A DNA stretch of 64,000 nt from Athripsodes cinereus (taxonomy: Eukaryota > Arthropoda > Insecta > Trichoptera > Leptoceridae). Below the pieces are notes generated by a model, which was not told where the DNA came from, made no database searches, and worked only from the letters and a program-made list of their open reading frames with translations. Positions within the stretch are counted from its first letter, which is position 1. Each line of letters begins with the position of its first letter. The stretch lies in the NCBI GenBank assembly GCA_947579605.1, contig OX388328.1, positions 11,139,684 through 11,203,683 on the forward strand, in the 5' to 3' direction. The position numbers and the translations under genes are program-made. Positions 1-8,942 of the stretch are shown piece by piece.

Positions 1-290
1 TTTAGTGACATAAAATTTTGACGGCCAATTCATAATCATAAAAGTTTGGTATGTAACACATTGTTGTCAAAACTTGGTAAAAATAACTTTGATGAATCTG
101 ATGATTAAAATTTGACAGCATATATTTAAGTAACTTTGATGAAAAATAATTTCCATGGTTAAAATTAGATGATAAATAATTTTAACAAAACAAAGTTTTA
201 ATAACCAAATTTTAATGACACATAACTTTGGTAGACAAAATTTAGCAACACTCAAATTTGATGACCATAATTTTGGTGAGAGAATTTATT
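1..290. repeat. Degenerate short repeats in intron
   Basis: Short variants of aactttgatga, aatttgatgacc and taattttggt recur through the stretch at irregular spacing. It looks like a decayed minisatellite directly next to the better-ordered array that starts near 298. There is no coding signal. It lies in the ankyrin intron downstream of the exon at 1942-2171. Confidence 0.4.
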
Positions 291-297
291 TAAAGAT

Positions 298-730
298 AGT
301 AATATTTCAGTGAAATACGTTTTATTCAAACAATCCAATATAAATATTTCAGTGAAATATGTATTTCAAACAATCTGGAATAAATATTTCAGTGAAATAC
401 AATTTTCCAAATAATCCAATTGTGATATTTCAGTGAAATAAATTTTATTAAACAATCCATCAGTAATATTTCAGTGAAATACAATTCTTCCAAATAATCC
501 GACAGTAGTATTTCAGTGAAATATTTTTTTTTTTCAAAAAATCCAAAAGTAGTATTACAGTGAAATATTTTTTTTCAAACAATCCAATAGTAGTGAAATT
601 ATTTTTTTAAACAATCCGATAGTAATATTTCAGTTTTTTTTTTTTCATACAATCCAATAGTAGTATTTCAGTGAAATACAATTTTTTAAAACAATCCAAT
701 AGTAATATTTCAGTGAAATTTAAAATTTCA
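298..730. repeat. Tandem array built on a palindromic atttcagtgaaat core
   Basis: About nine units carry the core atatttcagtgaaata, which is itself nearly palindromic (atttcActgaaat read both ways). Spacers of roughly 25-45 bases carry variants of tttcaaacaatccaatagta. Unit length varies from about 35 to 65 bases and poly-T runs have expanded in later units. This is a satellite or minisatellite. Spacers are repeated rather than unique and no cas genes are near, so it is not a CRISPR array. Confidence 0.75.
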
Positions 731-1941
731 AACGTCAACGTTAAAAATAAAAATTTCAGTAGAATGCACATAATTATGATGATGGTTATAAGTTAATGTT
801 TTTATTAAAGTGACATTATGGGCCATAATTGGCCAACAAGTGACAGGTACTACCAAAGCTTATCGTAGTATACAATTTCACAATGTGGTAAAAAATATTA
901 CATGGCTAATGTTTAGAATATTTGCAATTTTTCTATTTGTTTAACTAGGTTTAAGGTTTAACAGGCTTACTAGACGTGTAAGCCAGAGTTAAAATATACT
1001 AGTGATAATAAAAGCAAGAATAGTTGTGTCACTGAGTTTCAAAATCCGCTATAAAATACATTTTTGTGATTTGGAGAAATTTGATAAAAACTATTATACA
1101 AGTATTAAACATACTTTCTTCAAGTCAAACAAGTTTATTCATTATAAGATTGTTACAAGAGTTCAATTTTAAAATAAATTTTGCCATTGAATAAAAATAA
1201 ACTGTTCATTTTGTATGCATAAAAATATCTCCTATTGGTCAGTTGAGTTATAGAGGATAGTAAAAGACACATAAAGGGATATAGTGGGATTATTTTCTCA
1301 TCATCATTTTATTTTATATTTTTTTGTACAAATGGTGAGTGTTTTGAAAGAAACAATTTTCTACGATTACAGAGTATTTAATTACTAATCCAACGACATA
1401 TATTATATAACTCTATATAAAGTTTTGGGTAGATGGCGCTCTTGTAGCTGACTGAACCCATAACTTCTCCAATTTTTTAAATAAATATAATAGTTTATCA
1501 ATTAAGTTTTTATTTTATTTTTATTTTCCGACCAAAATTAAGTGTTTTTTATTTGATAGTTTTGTTTTTGTTTCTTAAAATTAAGTGATACATTTTAATA
1601 AAATTAAATCTAATACCTGAAATTTGTGACAATAAAAATAGTTTGCATGATTTGTATTTTAAAAGTAATAAAAATAAATAAAAGTGACAAATAATATTGT
1701 AAATGCGCTCTTGAAGTGATTTCATTACTAAAACAGCGCAATATAAGTGATCCGATAATAATAATAAACTCAATTTTCATGAAAATTGAAACTCGGTGAC
1801 ACAGTTCAAGTTCTCAAAAATGTATTTACTATTTGGTTTATCTTATTTAGCAACAATACATAATAAATATAGATGATTTTTATTAGTGTCAATTTGTCAA
1901 TAAAACGAACACTCAACTTTGCAAAACAAAATCAAACAAAC
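731..1941 (-). other. Intron sequence, nothing recognised
   Basis: AT-rich intron of the ankyrin gene downstream of the last exon I can place. There are no long open frames, no domain-bearing peptide and no clear terminal repeats. The next exon, and the stop codon and 3' UTR, must lie at lower coordinates outside the window. Confidence 0.5.
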
Positions 1942-2171
1942 CTGATTCAGAATCGGTACAAATCTTTTGTTCCACTTCGTCAGGACTGGAATGTACTGAA
2001 TAGTCTTTGGATGAAGACTGTGTCTTGGTGACGTGAATGGCAGTAGGTTTAGTTGCAGAACCGAGATCCACGTCATGTTGTTGGCTTGTCCTTGTAATTA
2101 TAGTGGTTGTTGTCTTTGTGACTTTTGTGGAATGCTGGTCACCAGAATGTTCTGTTTCTGTGGTTGTTTGA
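1942..2171 (-). CDS. Ank2: Ankyrin tail exon, Thr-rich (last exon in window)
   Basis: This 230-base internal exon is entered in phase 2 after acceptor tttccacag and leaves in phase 1 at a donor reading gtttgttt. The peptide begins QTTTETEHSGDQHSTKV, continues KTTTTIITRTSQQHD and ends with an acidic Ser-rich stretch. I see no folded domain. It is low-complexity, Ser/Thr- and His-rich, typical of the disordered C-terminal tail of insect Ank2-type ankyrins. The frame runs on from the 3073-3190 exon without a stop. Because it ends mid-codon (one base, G), at least one more coding exon lies to the left of this window. The splice-site and phase fit is good; the donor is weaker than its neighbours. 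Confidence 0.7.
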
Positions 2172-2275
2172 CTGTGGAAAAAAACATAATCGATTAAAAA
2201 AAACTATTCCGAATTGCAATCTAATTTTTGTAAATGATTTATTTTATACAAAAATTGGAAAATTTGTTGCTGTGT

Positions 2276-2371
2276 AATAAAATTCCCTATGATTTGCGGA
2301 CTCTGGAAAGTGTGGAGGTGTTCAAGGCGAGGTTAAAAACCCTATTGTTCAAGAGGTGTTATGATTCTTGA
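2276..2371 (+). mobile_element. C-terminal fragment of a non-LTR retrotransposon ORF
   Basis: A short frame reads NKIPYDLRTLESVEVFKARL and then KTLLF, followed by a stop. This is the standard C-terminal tail of CR1/Jockey-type reverse transcriptase polyproteins (x-N-x-LP-x-x-LR ... FK-x-x-LKT-x-LF). Only the last ~31 codons remain, so it is a 5'-truncated dead copy in an ankyrin intron. Some 3' untranslated sequence probably follows to about 2430. Confidence 0.7.
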
Positions 2372-2474
2372 ATGGGCCCTTGCGGTGGTTTTCCACAAAA
2401 CAGCGCATCATCTTATAACTTGTCTAGTTATTATTATTATTATTAAAGATTTCGGTGTTACCCCTGTAACGGAC

Positions 2475-2663
2475 ATGACTAAAGGTGTTGATATAATGAA
2501 AACAAAATTGTTTTTGGTTTGACAATGACCTCATAGGTCGAAACCTGGTTACTTATTTAACAAATAAATCGTAGTAAAACCAAAAACAATTTTGTTTTCA
2601 TTATATCAATATAATGGAGTTTTACAAAATCAACGTCGACTCAATCAATCAATGACTAAAGGT
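2475..2663 (+). mobile_element. Short retroposon flanked by a 12-bp target duplication
   Basis: The 12-base string atgactaaaggt occurs at both ends (2475-2486 and 2652-2663). The insert ends in a tcaatcaatcaa tail just before the right copy, as expected for a non-LTR or SINE insertion with a microsatellite tail. Within it, 2488-2525 and 2573-2609 form an inverted repeat (ttgatataatgaaaacaaaa and its complement). Confidence 0.6.
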
Positions 2664-2889
2664 ATTATATAAATGGATCTAGAATGCCAAATATTTTTTA
2701 TTTCTCCTGCTAGTTCTGTATATTTACGTTGCTAGTATTATTATTATATACAAAAAACAAAACGACATATAGTATAGTAGGAATGATTTATTGAGTAAAG
2801 ATTTGACCCAATTTTAGCATAGCATTTCTAATGCTACAATTTCTACCATTTCAGAGGGTATTGACACAAGACAACACTGATGCCTAGTA

Positions 2890-2990
2890 ATTTTATTTTG
2901 GGTTGGTTGGAAGACATCGCATTTTAGCGATAAACTCGCCCTCTGTCCATTGAATTGTAAAACTGATATTTTTATGAAACTGTTTTAATT
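2890..2990 (+). repeat. Interspersed repeat, 'ggttggttggaagac' family
   Basis: Contains ttgggttggttggaagac followed by an alternating region and 'ctcgccctctg'. It resembles 40725-40875 (minus strand), 58110-58230 (plus) and, partly, 54340-54420 (minus). Repeats of this form (gttgactgg-agag...aagtccgcc) are common 3' ends of LINE/SINE families in insects. This assignment rests on resemblance, not on a search. Confidence 0.5.
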
Positions 2991-3072
2991 TGTATTATTG
3001 AAAACGATGTACAGTGAAGAATAATTTTTTTCTTTTTTTTTTTTTTTGAAATTAGAGATACTTAAAACTTAC

Positions 3073-3190
3073 ATAGTCTCTTGTATACCAGGTAGTCTAG
3101 GTCCCTCTGTCTCCTGATCCATACAGAAAGGCTCCACATCATCTAACGAGTCTCCTCGAACTGTCTTCAGAGCACGGTCATAGATGGGTT
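3073..3190 (-). CDS. Ank2: Ankyrin tail exon, short acidic
   Basis: 118-base exon with acceptor tttcccag and donor gtaagttt, entered in phase 1 (G + AA gives Glu) and left in phase 2. The peptide opens EPIYDRALKTVRGDSLDDVE and continues through PFCMDQETEGPRLPGIQE. There is no domain signature. It is the same kind of disordered, charged tail as the neighbouring exons. The SDSLDD/GDSLDDV pattern recurs in exons at 36795 (RSDSLDEA), 37309 (RSDSLGSD) and 5712 (YSDSLEES), which supports one protein. Confidence 0.8.
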
Positions 3191-3332
3191 CTGGGAAACA
3201 CAATATAATAGGAATATAAATGGTGAACTTATAATATAAACATGAATGAGAGTAATCTGATGACAAAAAACAGTTTTTCAACCAGAAGATTAATATTTAA
3301 TACAAAGAATCACATTAAAAAATGGTTTTAAT

Positions 3333-3871
3333 TAGAGATGCAACAAATATTAAGCAACTCGAATATTTAATCTATTATTCGGTATTCTGCCAAATGTTTG
3401 TTATAAACCCAAATACAAACCCAAATACAACCTTATACACCTTTCACAGTAAGCTACTAAAAGCTTGTGTCGTGAAATGGGAGTTTGCCGGCACCTGGTA
3501 TCGAACCACGGACCCCTAAATAGTTTAAATGTAAAACTGGAAGGAACTAACAGCTTGTAGATTGTTGTTATTTCATTGTCAGCTACAGATGCATAATTAT
3601 TAATCCTCAAATATCTAATTAATTAATTTAATTTGATATGGAGTGACATAATATAATTATTGTTATTATTAATGTTGGAACACAAAATTTCAAAAAAATG
3701 TACAGCGCTGCAAGTCTAGTAGGTACATGTGTCTATGATGTACCTACACGATGATGCGCGGTCGGGAGTACCCCACGCTCTCACCATTGTTTTGTCGAAT
3801 ATTCGGTTATTCGGTACATGATCTTGCATAATATTTGGTATTCGGTAAATAAACTATTCGTTTCATCTCTA
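3333..3871. mobile_element. hAT-like MITE with terminal tagagatg inverted repeats
   Basis: The left end reads tagagatgcaacaaata and the right end, read as its complement, tagagatgaaacgaata. These are typical hAT-superfamily termini, and internal subterminal copies of attcggtat occur at both ends. Flanking 8-mers are gttttaat and atttaaat, a decayed target duplication (6 of 8 matching). The interior has no transposase and contains a separate SINE-like insertion (about 3400-3520). Confidence 0.6.
3400..3520 (-). mobile_element. tRNA-type SINE fragment nested in the hAT MITE
   Basis: On the minus strand it reads ccgtggttcgataccaggtg, containing a good RNA polymerase III B-box (ggttcgatacc). The conserved body (gccggcaaactccc, tttcacgacacaagctt, actgtgaaaggtgtataagg) follows, ending in repeated tttgggtttgta. 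A second copy in plus orientation lies at 37715-37805 with the same body. No A-box-to-tail full copy is visible, so both are fragments. Confidence 0.6.
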
Positions 3872-3995
3872 ATTTAAATGTCACAACAAGCAGTTTAGGT
3901 ATTCTAGAAATGTCAAAATATTTATACATTTACACACCTCCACCATTTTGAATATGCAACAATGGTAAATGAAACAAAATATTCATTAAACTTAC

Positions 3996-4193
3996 CCAGA
4001 ATGGCCTTAGCTTTGACTTCAGTATCATGTGATTTGCCGTGATGTGGTATACTGTCCTCAGACTCCTCAAACGTATAATCTCTACTCTCTGTGAGGCTAG
4101 GTGCGTCTGATGCTCTCTTACCAGATCTGGGATGTAGCTCCATACTGCCTTCACCAGCACTACCGCTACCGAAAGATGCTCGCTTTACACCTT
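3996..4193 (-). CDS. Ank2: Ankyrin tail exon, Ser/His-rich
   Basis: 198-base exon with acceptor ttatcag and donor gtaagttt, phase 1 in and phase 1 out. The first codon is completed by C from the exon at 5712, giving Gln. The peptide starts QGVKRASFGSGSAGEGSMEL, then HPRSGKRASDAPSLTESRD, and ends in ...HDTEVKAKAIL. KRAS and Arg-x-x-Ser sites look like phosphorylation motifs. No known domain is visible. The neighbouring exons join cleanly in frame on both sides. Confidence 0.8.
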
Positions 4194-4346
4194 CTGATAA
4201 GAAAAAAAAAAACAATAAATAGATATATATCGTGGGCTCAATACTAGACATCTCAAAATCAATAATTTTGAGATAATGTATAAATCATGACATAACTAAA
4301 AACTCAGAAGGATAATTAATAGTGATTAGTATTATGTTATATATTA

Positions 4347-4646
4347 CTAGCTGACCCGGCAAATGTTGTTTAGCCATATACATTATTTCTAGATTACTTA
4401 TATCGTAATCTAGTAGAAGGGTGAAAATTTAGGGCTGTATGTATTTTTAATGACTCATCACAAACATATAAAAATATTGTACAAAAAAAAAAAAAATTTG
4501 GGGTGGACCACCCTTAACTTTTAGGAGTATGAAAAATAGATGTTGGCCGATTCTCAGACCTATTCGATAAGCACACAAATTTTCATCAAAACCGTCCAGA
4601 GGAGTATGATAACAAACACTGTGACACAAGAATTTAATATATTAGA
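4347..4646 (-). mobile_element. Non-autonomous Helitron, copy 1
   Basis: On the minus strand it starts with TC (tctaatatattaaattctt) after an A and ends in ...gggtcagCTAG before a T, as Helitrons insert between A and T. A short stem-loop (ggc-taaacaac-...-ttgcc) precedes the CTAG end. The body is shared with 59581-59892, including gtgtgcttatc and tgagaatcgg. It is 300 bp with no Rep/helicase, so it was mobilised in trans. A poly-A/T run near 4486 has expanded. Confidence 0.8.
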
Positions 4647-4729
4647 TTACTGAAACACTTTGATTACAGTACAAGGAAGCCTCTTATTTAAAAATTATTA
4701 CCACAAATTACTCAAACACATTATTAAAG

Positions 4730-4815
4730 GCAAACATCAGGAACCCCCCCCCCCTCCCCCGATATACCCCTGTTTTTTGCTTGGAGAGTGTTTGCCCCCC
4801 CCCCCCATGGGCGTC
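4730..4815. repeat. C-rich low-complexity tract
   Basis: Two runs of about 12-14 C residues (near 4744-4760 and 4795-4807) flank a short spacer. They are G-runs on the transcribed minus strand, within the intron between the exons at 5712 and 3996. Confidence 0.7.
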
Positions 4816-5049
4816 ATTCATTACTTGTGTATGTTGTAATGGCATATTCATTACATGGGTGAACGTTTTTGTTTTTTCTTTACTTTCATATTTTTTTGCC
4901 TCAGCTGGTGCATAGAGTGCACTTTACTTCTTTTTTGTTTGTGTTATTTTTTTTAATTTGGAACATAGTGTTAAATAAAATAATTTAACAAACTTCACTG
5001 GCTTGTGAAAAGTGTAATATTTAAGTTGTACTATATAAAATGTAAGAAA

Positions 5050-5265
5050 AGAGCACTGTTCTTCCGTCCGCAGGGGTTCCGTAGGCCCGGGCGTCCCTCT
5101 TTCACAATACACCGTTCCTATGACAACGATATCAGAGCGCAAGGAATGTCGTGGGAAGAGGTGACGCAATTGGCACAGAGACGCTCTGAATGGAGGAGGC
5201 TGGTTTCTGCCCTGTGCTCCCGAGAGGAGAGTTGAGGGCGATGATTGATTGATTGATATAAAATG
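5050..5265 (+). mobile_element. RTE-like non-LTR retrotransposon 3' end
   Basis: A frame on the plus strand reads RRPGRPSFTIHRSYDNDIRA followed by QGMSWEEVTQLAQRRSEWRR and a short end with stop. This is the C-terminus of RTE-class reverse transcriptases (GRP ... W-x-x-x ... D/S-x-W-R-x-L-V). It is followed by a gatgattgattgattga tail, a microsatellite 3' end as expected for this class. Related copies lie at 41455-41700 (plus) and 6880-6985 (minus). Confidence 0.8.
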
Positions 5266-5449
5266 TAAAAGCTGTTTGTTTGTATTAATAAAATTAAATA
5301 AATAAATAAATAAAACACAATTGAACTCAAAAAAAATAAAATTTGAAATGTCTAGTTCTGGAATTGAGCCAGATATATTATCCCGTGGAGCACTATCTTC
5401 TGTAAGTTTTTGAGAGTCTTGTAAAAGGCAGAAGGCATTTTATTCTACT

Positions 5450-5660
5450 AAACTACAAAACCATATCGGCATAAACCACAAGTGGCGTAGCCAGCAGACC
5501 AGCCACATGTAATAAACATGGAAGCTGTCCCCTTTGTGCCCATAAAAAATACAGGATAGGTGACAAACCTCATCACTGAATTCAAGATGTAAAATGTCTT
5601 TTTTTTCAATAACCTGCAAAGCTTTGTGTTTTTTAAATGCATTTAAGCCACTGGCTACAC
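5450..5660 (+). repeat. ~250-bp interspersed family, partial copy
   Basis: Contains cggcataaaccacaagtggc, gtagccagcagaccag and taataaacatg in the same order as the fuller copies at 40905-41160 and 53935-54155, ending near tcaagatgtaaaatgtc. It lies just downstream of the donor of the exon at 5712-6606, so the open frame that continues past that donor is repeat sequence, not coding. Confidence 0.7.
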
Positions 5661-5711
5661 CACTTCTGAGAAATGAATGAATGAATAAATTAATAATGTA
5701 TTTCCACTTAC

Positions 5712-6606
5712 GGAGAACATCATCCAATTTTCCACTAACAGAAGTTGCCATATCATGAGAAGACTCTTTCATTTCAGCCAATTTCGATTCCAACTTCTCC
5801 AAAGTGGTCAGTTCATATTTCAACGCTCTTATACTACGATCTTCATCTTCAATGACAAGTTCGGGACTCTTTGCATCATCTTCAAGCAATGTATCTACAG
5901 AGGCCTTGGCATCGGAATCTAAATGTTTCGCACTGTCTGAGGAAGCCTTGTCGGTTGCAGCGTCTTCAGAAGAAATTTTGTCGGAAATGCCAATCTCTCG
6001 ACTACTTTCTGAAGAAATTTTATCAGAAAGTTCTTCGCGATCGAACGAAGAAATTCTTTCGTCACCATAATCATCTGTAGCTTCTGTGACAAACATCTGG
6101 AATTCTGTCGCGCGTTTTGGTATTTCAGGCGGGACGAGTACAATTTTTTCGTCAACCGAAGAGAATTTTGTGATAGACATTGATTCATTTCTCGAATGTC
6201 TCTTTGGTGTCATTTTCTTAAAAACAGATGAACTCTCACTTCCTTCATCTGTTTTCGATTTATCGTCATCTTTGCTGCTTTGTCTACTGTCAACTTTTTT
6301 GACAGATTCAAATGCTGCGTCTTTATCAAATTCAAGTTTCTCGTCGTCAATCAAACTAGCATCTTCAGGCTCCGAAGATATTTTAGACATTCGATCTTTG
6401 GCAATAGGTTCGTCTTTATCTGATTTGAGCGAATCGGCCTCTGAAGCCCTCCTTGAGTCGTACTCAGCACCGTATTGTTCAGATTCTTCCAACGAGTCAG
6501 AGTAGATACGTTGAGAGAAGAATAGGTCTGGAACAGCCGTAGTATCTTCGGGAGCTCGTTCGATGAATTGACGAGCTTTGGCGCTAATTCCATGATCATC
6601 CGGACT
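5712..6606 (-). CDS. Ank2: Ankyrin tail exon, 298 codons, acidic with SDKISSE repeats
   Basis: 895-base exon with acceptor tttttctcag and donor gtaagtgg, phase 0 in and phase 1 out. It opens SPDDHGISAKARQFIERAPE and runs as an Asp/Glu/Ser/Lys-rich tail. Mid-exon it contains repeated S-D-K-I-S-S-E motifs (EELSDKISSESSREIG, ISDKISSEDAATDKASS) and MTPKRHSRNESMSITKFSS. The last part, about residues 245-298, is a heptad-like helix (ALKYELTTLEKLESKLAEMK), probably a short coiled coil. The RNESM-x-I-x-(R/K)FSS motif also occurs in the exon at 37884-39170, a repeated tail signature. The frame continues past the donor into repeat DNA for about 50 codons, and I exclude that part. Confidence 0.88.
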
Positions 6607-6879
6607 CTGAGAAAAAACACAGTAGCATTAATTTAAAACATACAAAAGTCTAAACATGTTTCACTATGAAAGAGAGTCTCATATAGCAGTTTAAGATTCT
6701 AATTTCCCTTAAACACTCCTCTCGGCAGTACAAGGTAGAAAAGCCTGTCCTCTTTAATATTCAGTGTCAAATAAGTACAAATTAAGTTGCCAATTCCCAT
6801 GATATTTCTCAAACTTTGATGATACCATTGTTATGGGAATGGTGTAATATAAAACGGGGTCATCTAGATAGTCGGAAGA

Positions 6880-6985
6880 TTTGTGGAAGAAAGAATAGTG
6901 TTCTATTTGTCCAACTATCATTGGGCATTCTCACAAAAACATGACCCAGCCAGGACCATCATATCTCCTGTATTATAACAAAGAC
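6880..6985 (-). mobile_element. RTE-like non-LTR fragment
   Basis: On the minus strand a broken frame shows WSWLGHVFVRMPNDSWTN, matching the WSWLGHVLRVPNNSWPK of the copy at 41455-41700. Stops interrupt it, so it is a dead fragment in the intron between exons 7067 and 5712. Confidence 0.6.
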
Positions 6986-7066
6986 TACTACAGATATATA
7001 TTTCTGAGTGTGTAAACATAATGAGATTCTAAAATAGCTTAAAATTTGTTTATAATTCTTACATAC

Positions 7067-7213
7067 CCTTGTCAAAGGTTTCACTGGTAGCTCACCGGAA
7101 CTGAACACAGCCTCCTGTTCCAAGAAGCTCAGAGTTTCACCTCTGACATCCGAAATATCTCTAGACGAAGGTATATCTACTGGTGCAGTGGATTTTGCAG
7201 TGTCTTTATCCTC
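7067..7213 (-). CDS. Ank2: Ankyrin exon carrying one isolated module-A repeat
   Basis: 147-base exon (49 codons) with acceptor gctttatag and donor gtatgtaag, phase 0 on both sides. It follows the giant exon. After EDKDTAKSTAPVDIPSS it carries one copy of the repeat helix of the giant exon, RDISDVRGETLSFLEQEAVF then SSGELPVKP, nearly identical to the last partial unit there (FLQQEAMFSSGELPMK). Part B, the basic KGIGK segment, is absent. As a symmetric exon it can be skipped without a frameshift. The repeat copy makes it secure as part of the ankyrin gene. Confidence 0.9.
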
Positions 7214-8692
7214 CTATAAAGCAAAAAATTATTCAGTATCCCAGAAAATACAAATTTAATGACCGTTTTTCAAGGCTTGTAGAATCTTTGCCAATTGAAA
7301 ATGTTCGATTTAGAAAAATACATTCTATCCCGAAATATGTCCTCTTCCAAATCGGCATTTTAATATAATTAAGAACTTGAAAGATTTAAAGAAAAAACTT
7401 TTTTTAGAAATGAATAATCAATCAATTTAAATATTTTTGGAAAAGTACCCAACCCTATACAATTTTGGTAAAAAAAAATTGTCAAAAGAAAAAAAAACTG
7501 CCCCAACCTTTTGAAATGAAATGGCCAGTAATTCCTTTTTTTTAAAATTAGAATTTTGTTTAAAGAATTCGAATGGATTTTCGAATCAATCAGAATTGTG
7601 AAATTTCAAGTTTTTTTGTTAAGCACAACATTGATGATATGTGATTAAAGCTGCTACGCACGTTTTAAGTTTAAAATGTGATGTATGTGAAAGTTTGTGT
7701 GATAAATTGCAATATAGGTATTGACTGTGTGAAATGTGAACAGAATCATTCAAAAACACCCAAAAAGAGACAGTCGAAAATCAAAAAAATAACAAGTGAA
7801 AACCAATGCTGCCTCTTTGTTTTTGCTGATTTGTTAATAAATAATTAATTACTCTTAAAATCCAACACAGTGATGGGTTTTTTAAATGTAGTTTAAAATA
7901 AAGATTTGAATTGAGTCAATCCTTGGATTAAATAAAACTCAAGTTTAAATTGAGTTGGATGTTTTTTTAATCAAAATTTGAGTTTGGATCGGCTGGAGCC
8001 ATTTCGAAGAGAATTATGGATGTTTTGAAAATGGAATCATGAATGGTTTAATTCAAACAATTTTGTCTATGGTTAGAAGTGACAACTGACAGACAGACAT
8101 CTAAAGCGGCCAGATCAAATAAATTAATAGAAGAGGCACAACAAATTTTGATAGAAAATGAAAATTTTGTACAAAAAATTGCAGACTTGTAATACAGAAT
8201 TTTTTGCGCAAAGCGGCTTAAAAGCATTATCAATTTTTGAAATAACATAGTGCAGACACATCTAAATTTGAACGTGCCAGTATAAAGGCGACTAAATGAA
8301 GAAGATGTTTGAGAATTATTTAAAAAATGACATCCAACGCAGTTTAAACTGCCGTTTAACTTTAAACTAAGGATAAAAAACAAAATTTTAATCTTTAATT
8401 TAAACATGGACTGGCGTTTACACTGCAATGGATTAAATTATGATTCTAAAAGAATGCCAATGACGGTTTATGTATAAATGATTAAATAATGATAATAATA
8501 ATGAAAAAACTTATTTTTAGAAGACCAAAACAAACAGAGATCAAAACAATTCTAAACATTTTGAATCTTTTGTTTGAATTTAAGAAAAAGAAAAGTTAAA
8601 GCTTATCTTTAGATTAAAATTGAACAAAAGAATATTGTGTTTAGGATCGATTTGAATTTAGAAAAAAATAATAGAATTTAGTTTCAAAACTA
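7214..8692 (-). other. Intron sequence before the pogo insertion
   Basis: AT-rich intron. I see no coding frame with a recognisable motif; the open frames here have no splice signals in register with the ankyrin frame. A stretch near 7860-8430 has several gtttaaa/tttaaac motifs and may be an old unrecognised element. The pogo insertion begins after the TA at 8693. Confidence 0.4.
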
Positions 8693-8699
8693 TAGGGGA

Positions 8700-8742
8700 A
8701 AGTGTTGTACCTTGGACATGGTTGTACCTCGAACATATGCAT
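8700..8742 (+). promoter_or_regulatory. Subterminal transposase-site-like repeats, left end
   Basis: Two copies of gttgtacct(t/c)g(g/a)acat sit in direct order (gttgtaccttggacat, then gttgtacctcgaacat). Matching copies lie at about 17127-17186 (two direct, one inverted) and 19483-19550 and 19708-19724 (inverted and direct). Such arrays near the ends of pogo-type elements are usually transposase-binding sites. That role is inferred. Confidence 0.6.
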
Positions 8743-8942
8743 GATTTTGTGTATTAGGGCCCTTTTATCTTGAATTTGATTTAAGTAGTTTGAACACTTT
8801 CCGCTAGGAGGACACTTGACATTTTTTGCATTTGGCAAATGACGCGCGTGTGTATGTGAAGTGATTTCGAAAATTCTCGTCCGCAAAAGTAAGTTTTTTT
8901 AATCTGATTTTCATGTAATATATGCCATACATTGTTACTTAT

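Noticed and set aside
298..730. CRISPR-like array
   Set aside because: Spacers are repeated variants of one sequence, unit length varies, no cas genes exist, and the genome is eukaryotic.
3470..3515. tRNA gene
   Set aside because: Only a B-box-like arm is present. There is no full cloverleaf, and the sequence recurs as a SINE fragment at 37715.
5440..5711. Extension of the 5712-6606 frame past its donor
   Set aside because: The donor gtaagtgg is good, and the downstream codons read through a copy of the ~250-bp interspersed repeat.
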